From Mucilaginibacter rivuli (GTDB lineage: Bacteria > Bacteroidota > Bacteroidia > Sphingobacteriales > Sphingobacteriaceae): a stretch of DNA of 64,000 nucleotides. The stretch covers positions 124,001 to 188,000 of the forward strand of contig NZ_JAHXPQ010000006.1 in assembly GCF_019391655.1 (NCBI RefSeq). Reading direction: 5' to 3'. Position numbers and translations under genes: made by a program. This document shows, one piece after another, positions 59,498 through 64,000 of this stretch (position 1 is the first letter of the stretch; the number at the start of each line of letters is the position of its first letter). Below the pieces are notes generated by a model. The model did no database searches. It had not been told where the DNA came from and saw only the letters and a program-made list of their open reading frames with translations.

Positions 59498-61054
59498 ATG
59501 TTAACCCCAATCAGGTCAGTTGCAAAGGCCGGCGTTGCCTGCTTAATGCTATTTTATCCTTTCTGTTTTGTTATAGCGCAGCAAATACCTATATCACGCA
59601 ACCTGGTAATACCCGAAGCCAGCATTACTGCCAATAGCGTAACCTTACTTTGGGATAAGCCGGATAACTACGAAAACATAATTGGTTATCAAATTTTTAA
59701 AGACGGTGTATTGGTTGGAAAATCAGCAAAAACCAATTATACAGTACAAAACCTGCCTGCAGGAAAAACATATACCTTCACTGTGAAGGCTGAAGATAAG
59801 GCCGGTAAATTATCTAAAACAGGCAATAAAGTTGTTTGCAAAACCAAGCCCGAAGGAAAAACCTTTAACATATTAGATTTTGGTGCCAAAGGCGATGGCG
59901 AAACCAAAAATACAACTGCCATACAAAAAGCCATTAACGCCTGTACCCCCGGCGGAACGGTATATATACCAAACGGTACATTTTTAAGCGGAGCAATATA
60001 TTTAAAAAGTAACATGACATTATATATTGCCGAAGGCGGTACACTAAAAGGCAGTACCGATACACTGGATTACCTGCCTCTGCAGCTTAACCGCTTTGAA
60101 GGCTGGGAACTAAAAACCTATGCCAGCTTCATTACCGCAGGCACGCTCGACCGTTCAGGCAAATACAATGTTGAAAATTTAAGTATCCAGGGTAAAGGTA
60201 CCATAAGTGGCGGCGGACTTAAGTTTCGCGATATTATGCTGAAGGCCCGTGGCAAACGCGGCCGCGGAAGACTGATATGTATTATGAACGGCAATAATAT
60301 AGATGTACAGGGCTTAAATATCGAACAATCGCCATGCTGGAATATCCATTACATTTATTCGGCCAATGTTACACTGCACGACCTTAACATTACAAGCTAT
60401 GGTGCCAATGCTGATGGAATAGATCCTGATTCATCAACAGATTCGTATATATTTAACTGTACAATTGCTACCGATGATGACTGCATTGCCATAAAATCGG
60501 GCAAAAATCCGGAAGGAAATATTGTAAATAAACCTACGGAACGGGTACGCATTACTGATTGCACGTTTACACGTGGGGCGGCACTGGCTATCGGCAGCGA
60601 AATGTCGGGCGGGGTAAGTGATGTTTTTATACAGGATTGTAAGATCGGCAACCTGAAGAATGGGTTCCAGGTAAAAACAACTAAAGACCGTGGCGGCTAT
60701 GTGAAAAATATTGTGATGCGCGATTGCTCGATTTTAAAGATCACGATGGTAACTAATGTTAACTACAATAACGATGGTGCGGCCGCGCCCGAGTTGGCCT
60801 GGTTTAAAGATATAGAACTTTCTAATTTAGATATGAGCAACGCAAAATCAGGTGAAACCCTTATTGATATTAACGGTTTCCCGGATGAGCAGCACTACAC
60901 ACTCAATGTTTTATTGAAAGATATCAGGCTACCTCAAGGCGCCAAAATCAATGTTAAAAACTGCGATGGTGTAAGTTTTAATAATGTGCTTTGTGCTGAT
61001 AATGCAAAGCCTGTTTATAACATCACAGAATCTAAAGCTGTAAAAAACGAGTAG
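59498..61054 (+). CDS. GH28 pectinase (polygalacturonase family) with FN3 domain
   Basis: A 518-aa secreted enzyme: signal peptide (about 1-28), fibronectin type III domain (35-115), then the GH28 parallel beta-helix (124-510). Catalytic Asp residues are present in NADG (Asp306) and TDDDC (Asp327, Asp328). The usual GHG is replaced: TFTRGAALAIGSE has Ala at the His position, and the RIK motif is weak (VKTTKDRGG). Such changes are seen in non-canonical GH28 members acting on decorated pectins. Start at 59498. It probably attacks galacturonan or rhamnogalacturonan. It stands apart from the PUL. Confidence 0.92.
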   Translation: MLTPIRSVAKAGVACLMLFYPFCFVIAQQIPISRNLVIPEASITANSVTLLWDKPDNYENIIGYQIFKDGVLVGKSAKTNYTVQNLPAGKTYTFTVKAEDKAGKLSKTGNKVVCKTKPEGKTFNILDFGAKGDGETKNTTAIQKAINACTPGGTVYIPNGTFLSGAIYLKSNMTLYIAEGGTLKGSTDTLDYLPLQLNRFEGWELKTYASFITAGTLDRSGKYNVENLSIQGKGTISGGGLKFRDIMLKARGKRGRGRLICIMNGNNIDVQGLNIEQSPCWNIHYIYSANVTLHDLNITSYGANADGIDPDSSTDSYIFNCTIATDDDCIAIKSGKNPEGNIVNKPTERVRITDCTFTRGAALAIGSEMSGGVSDVFIQDCKIGNLKNGFQVKTTKDRGGYVKNIVMRDCSILKITMVTNVNYNNDGAAAPELAWFKDIELSNLDMSNAKSGETLIDINGFPDEQHYTLNVLLKDIRLPQGAKINVKNCDGVSFNNVLCADNAKPVYNITESKAVKNE

Positions 61055-61058
61055 TTTT

Positions 61059-61220
61059 TTACTCGCCGGTTTCAGGCACGTTTTCTTGTGGTTCACTTTG
61101 GTCTTGCAGTTGCTGGTACAGGTTACCCATAGCCTGGGCAGGTGATTCGCCCTCCACTTTTATGTTTGTTTGGGTTATCTTATCGGTTATCTGGCTGTTT
61201 ACCGGTGATGGATCTGGCAT
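61059..61220 (-). CDS. RebB-like (R-body family) short protein
   Basis: A 53-aa frame from ATG 61220 to TAA 61059: it opens MPDPSPVNSQITDKITQTNI, residues 1-20, then KVEGESPAQAMGNLYQQLQD. This follows the RebB/killing-trait N-terminal signature (VNSQITDxVTQTNVKVLGxAPAxAMGxLYQ). Full RebB proteins continue with an Ala-rich hydrophobic helix; here that is replaced by an acidic tail, QSEPQENVPETGE. R-bodies are protein ribbons that uncoil at low pH. No rebA, rebC or rebD is visible. It is probably cotranscribed with DUF4395, 38 bp upstream. Function in this shortened form is unknown. Confidence 0.8.
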   Translation of the reverse strand: MPDPSPVNSQITDKITQTNIKVEGESPAQAMGNLYQQLQDQSEPQENVPETGE

Positions 61221-61258
61221 GGCTTAAAATTATAGCAGTTATAAATAGTAAATATAAG

Positions 61259-61708
61259 CTATTTTGTAAATAACCTCTGTAAATTTAAACCGAGGGTATA
61301 AACATAGCATCCCACGCAAACACCCAAAAATGATTCTAAAAACGAGAAGGAAATGAGCATTAACGTTATGATGTTTACTACAATGCTGATGTCAAAATAA
61401 ACAAACACCAGCAATAACAATATAACAGTAAAACCCATGCGTGCGGCAAAGCGCTTTGGTGCCTGGTCGGTAGGTTTGTTTTTGATGTCGAGTTGTTTTA
61501 CAATAATACCCGCTATAAATGCCAGTGGGCTATATTTCTGAAGATTAAATGCGCGTAAAAAGAAATCGGCCAGTAATACAATAATAATCACTTTGCTGTT
61601 GGTAAACCAAAAAGTAATGGCGAGTATCCATACCAATAAAGCGATAAGGCGGATCTTATTTTCGTTAACAGGTACCAGGTCAACCGGGCATTCTAATTCA
61701 ACACTCAT
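61259..61708 (-). CDS. DUF4395 membrane protein
   Basis: A 149-aa inner-membrane protein with an N-terminal CPVDLVPVNENKIRLIALLVW motif, hallmark of DUF4395, and about four hydrophobic segments (residues 20-55, 60-70, 90-115 and 115-145). No biochemical function is known for the family. It precedes the RebB-like gene on the same strand and is the first gene from the promoter region at 61709-61900. Confidence 0.88.
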   Translation of the reverse strand: MSVELECPVDLVPVNENKIRLIALLVWILAITFWFTNSKVIIIVLLADFFLRAFNLQKYSPLAFIAGIIVKQLDIKNKPTDQAPKRFAARMGFTVILLLLVFVYFDISIVVNIITLMLISFSFLESFLGVCVGCYVYTLGLNLQRLFTK

Positions 61709-61776
61709 TTAGCTGATTATTATCTCCTCAAAGATACCTAAGATAAATTTGCCCTATTTATAATAGCTATCATATA

Positions 61777-61829
61777 ACCGTAAATATTTTGACCGTATAA
61801 ATGCCCTTGTTTGCCGAGATTTTGACCGT
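61777..61829 (+). repeat. ACCGT direct repeats upstream of the TM2 gene
   Basis: ACCGT occurs at 61777, 61792 and 61825. Within that, the 11-mer ATTTTGACCGT is repeated at 61786-61796 and 61819-61829, 33 bp apart (about three helical turns). The spacing 15 then 33 suits a dimeric regulator of the LytTR type. They lie in the divergent DUF4395/TM2 intergenic region. Confidence 0.4.
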
Positions 61830-61900
61830 GTTTACCAAAAATGGGTAGGGTGGTATACGGGGTTGCTATAGTTTTACATCACAATTAAACAACAACAACC

Positions 61901-62266
61901 ATGTACACTAATCCTTATATGACATTTCCGGGCATCACTGCCGAAGAAATGGTTTTTTTACAACAATGCACCACAGGCCTTGATGAAAAACAATTACATA
62001 ACTTTTATAGCCTGTACTCCGCAAAAAGGCGGAACTCACAGGATGTATTGCTGATGTGCCTTTTAGGTTTCTTTGGCTTTGCTGGTGTGCACCGTATGAT
62101 GCTGGGCCAGGTTGGTATGGGTATCGTTTACTTTTTCACCGCAGGTTTCTGCTTTATTGGTACAGTGGTAGACCTGATAAACATTAAAGCATTGACAGAC
62201 GAGTACAACCAAAAAATGGCTTTCGAAACCATTCAGATCATTAAGATGGGTTTTGGTAGCTACTAA
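61901..62266 (+). CDS. TM2 domain-containing protein
   Basis: A 121-aa protein with a hydrophilic N-terminus (about 1-48) and a TM2 domain: DVLLMCLLGFFGFAGVHRMMLGQVGMGIVYFFTAGFCFIGTVVDLI, two helices with the GxxGxHRxxLG and short-turn DxxDL-like pattern. TM2 proteins are of unknown function in bacteria. The gene converges with the symporter gene, with 4 bp of overlap at the stop codons. Confidence 0.9.
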   Translation: MYTNPYMTFPGITAEEMVFLQQCTTGLDEKQLHNFYSLYSAKRRNSQDVLLMCLLGFFGFAGVHRMMLGQVGMGIVYFFTAGFCFIGTVVDLINIKALTDEYNQKMAFETIQIIKMGFGSY

Positions 62267-63483
62267 GTGAGTTCACTTTGTTCGCGCAACCCGGCAAAAC
62301 GATTGATCAGCATCGCGGCGGCTGTGTCGCCGGTGGCGTTTAGCAAGGTAGCAACCGGGTCTATCAACGTACCAATGATAATAGCAGGTGGCAATGCCTC
62401 GGGTGGAAAACCGTAAGCGGATATAAAAAGTAATTCGCCTACGTAACCGCCATTGGGGATGCCACCTTCAACAATGCTTACAAGCACTGTCATCCCAAGG
62501 GCGAGCAGTATAACTTCGGGGCTGTTAAAGCTTTTGCCAAACATGGCAAATACCACGGCCATTTTTAATATGGATGAGATGCTTGAACCATCTTTATGCA
62601 ATGTCCCGCCAAGGGGAATGGTAATGTTTGCGATAACCGCGGATATACCCATTCCCTTTGAAGCTTCCAGGTTAGCGGGTATGGTAGCAATACTGCTGCA
62701 GGTACCTACCGCGGTAGCCGATGGAATAATGTTATTTTGCCAGTAACGTTTTATACCGTTAAAGCCTCCCGCTAAAAATGCGTATAAACTGTAAAATACA
62801 GCATAATAAAACAAGCTCACGCCATAGCCAACAGCCATTATATGCCCGTAAGTACCAAACAGCGATGGCCCGAATACGGCCACCTGGTAAGCAAAGTACG
62901 CGCCTAAACCAAGCGGCCCCATTTTCATGATGATAACAAATACACTTTTAAAGACCTCGTTGCCCGATTTTAAAAATTGAGCGAAAGCGTGCCCGTTTTC
63001 GCCGGCCTGCAAAATTCCAAAACCTGTTAATATGGCGAAGATGATCATGGCGAGCATATTCTTACGCGAGAGTAGCTGGAAGAACTCGCCTGTAGTAAAC
63101 ATTTGAGTTATGGAGTCGCCTGAAAAACTTTCGTGTGCTGCAGAGGTAGTGCTTGTAACCGTAGTAGCCACCTGGTGCACCGGGAACAGCCATATCGCCG
63201 CAATGGTAAATAATGCGGCCATCAGCACCGTTCCTAAAAACACTACTGACATGATGCCCATAATACGGCTCAGTTTTTGGCCGGTTCCAACACTGGCTAT
63301 CGCCGATGAAATAGCGAAAAATACCAATGGGATAACAGCCACAAAAAGCAGGTTTAAAAAAATATCGCCAATGGGTTTTAACAGTTCGGCCTTTTTGCCG
63401 AGGAGCATACCTGCAATACAGCCAATAATAATACCGCCTATCAGCCATATCATCCCGGTATAGTTTTTTATCCAGTTGCTCAT
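62263..63483 (-). CDS. Dicarboxylate/amino acid:cation symporter (DAACS/GltP type)
   Basis: A 406-aa inner-membrane symporter. Hydrophobic helices and hairpin loops fit the glutamate/aspartate-type fold. Substrate and cation region: SATAVGTCSSIATIPANLEAS, GTLHKDGSS and TLIDPVATLLNATGDTAAAMLINRF (NxxGD-like). Likely substrates are C4-dicarboxylates or acidic amino acids with H+ or Na+. It is transcribed alone toward the TM2 gene. Confidence 0.93.
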   Translation of the reverse strand: MSNWIKNYTGMIWLIGGIIIGCIAGMLLGKKAELLKPIGDIFLNLLFVAVIPLVFFAISSAIASVGTGQKLSRIMGIMSVVFLGTVLMAALFTIAAIWLFPVHQVATTVTSTTSAAHESFSGDSITQMFTTGEFFQLLSRKNMLAMIIFAILTGFGILQAGENGHAFAQFLKSGNEVFKSVFVIIMKMGPLGLGAYFAYQVAVFGPSLFGTYGHIMAVGYGVSLFYYAVFYSLYAFLAGGFNGIKRYWQNNIIPSATAVGTCSSIATIPANLEASKGMGISAVIANITIPLGGTLHKDGSSISSILKMAVVFAMFGKSFNSPEVILLALGMTVLVSIVEGGIPNGGYVGELLFISAYGFPPEALPPAIIIGTLIDPVATLLNATGDTAAAMLINRFAGLREQSELT

Positions 63484-63576
63484 GTATACAATTATACGAG
63501 ATAATTGATAAACTGTGGCAGTGTACTATCCAACATTAAAATAAACCTTAACGGTAACGTAATGTTGTTGATGTAA

Positions 63577-64000
63577 ATGGAGAAGGAATGTAAATTTTAC
63601 GCGGGTACAAGCGGCCTGGCTTTACCGGTAGCTAACAAGGCGGCGTACCCGCCGGAGTTCAGAGATAAACCGAGGTTGTCATACTATGCCTCGTTGTTCA
63701 ATAGTATCGAGATCAATAGCTCGTTCTATAAAATACCAATGGCTGCTACGGTTAGTAAATGGGTTGATTTAGTGCCTGATGATTTCCGGTTTACCTACAA
63801 ACTGTGGCAGGGTGTTACACACGAAAAAGGCTTGATATTTGACGCGAAGGATGTATGGCGGTTTATGAAGGTAATAAACGAAGCAGGTGATAAAAAGGGT
63901 TGTTTACTGGTTCAATTCCCTCCGGGGGTAAGGGTTGATAGTATAGCGCAATTGGAGCGTCTTTTAAGCTGCATCCGCGAAAGCGATAATAGCGTGGAGT
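63577..64000 (+). CDS. DUF72 (YecE-like) protein, 5' part
   Basis: The frame opens with ATG 63577 (MEKECKFYAGTSG) and is open to the end of the window (141 codons visible), so the gene is cut at 64000. Visible DUF72 signatures: YAGTSGLALPVANKAAYPPEF near the start, then LFNSIEINSSFYKIPMAATVSKWVDLVPDDFRFTYKLWQGVTH and LVQFPPG. Full-length members are about 240-300 aa with a TIM-barrel-like fold; no activity has been assigned with certainty. It diverges from the symporter gene over 93 bp. Confidence 0.92.
   Translation, partial: MEKECKFYAGTSGLALPVANKAAYPPEFRDKPRLSYYASLFNSIEINSSFYKIPMAATVSKWVDLVPDDFRFTYKLWQGVTHEKGLIFDAKDVWRFMKVINEAGDKKGCLLVQFPPGVRVDSIAQLERLLSCIRESDNSVE

Noticed and set aside
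1..64000. CRISPR arrays, rRNA operons, insertion sequences, phage genes
   Set aside because: I looked for regularly spaced repeats, rRNA signatures, transposase or integrase motifs and saw none; absence of weak examples cannot be guaranteed by eye.

Overview
The window looks like chromosome of a soil or plant-associated Bacteroidota bacterium. Supporting signs are SusC/SusD pairs, a hybrid two-component (HTCS) regulator, many TonB-dependent receptors, Bacteroidota-type -7 promoter elements (TAnnTTTG) and few Shine-Dalgarno sequences. The protein style suggests Sphingobacteriaceae, perhaps close to Mucilaginibacter; that genus guess is inference. All names rest on reading motifs by eye; no database search was possible.

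Layout. 1-3281: 3' end of an RND efflux pump gene and its outer-membrane channel. 3477-6320 (minus): diadenylate cyclase CdaA, a TerC-type membrane protein and a long-chain polyprenyl diphosphate synthase, closely spaced. 6486-6572: tRNA-Ser(GGA). 6553-16224: a block of about 9.65 kb flanked by a 21-bp direct repeat (one mismatch) of the tRNA-Ser 3' end, read here as a genomic island. It encodes a FixL-like PAS histidine kinase that keeps the heme-pocket residues, a receiver-Crp fusion regulator, a CoA-transferase, a tandem UspA protein, two YceI-like proteins, an outer-membrane barrel, small membrane proteins and a D-lactate dehydrogenase-like protein with no NAD domain. Four TGA-N6-TCA dyads sit at helically consistent distances upstream of -7 boxes in the island, so kinase, regulator, sites and targets appear to form one oxygen- or redox-responsive circuit.

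16441-18854 (minus): a TetR regulator, a frameshifted SDR gene and an MDR reductase, with three copies of a putative TetR box. 19183-46384: a large polysaccharide utilization locus (PUL): two SusCD pairs on the minus strand, then a plus-strand run of BNR_4 propeller protein, GH88, GH43, DUF2264, GH43_24-like exo-beta-1,3-galactanase, GH2 beta-glucuronidase, GH35 and GH16, followed by a minus-strand HTCS and GH42. The enzyme set fits glucuronate-decorated type II arabinogalactan (arabinogalactan protein or gum), with no sulfatase seen.

46551-64000: a TRIC/YicG-type membrane protein; a metal-type TonB receptor divergent from a DtxR/MntR regulator over a 34-bp perfect palindrome; a six-gene ArsR-led minus-strand operon; a MarR regulator; a TonB receptor with a beta-helix lipoprotein; a winged-helix protein; a GH28 pectinase; a 53-residue RebB-like (R-body family) protein; DUF4395 and TM2 membrane proteins; a dicarboxylate symporter; and the 5' part of a DUF72 gene cut by the window end.
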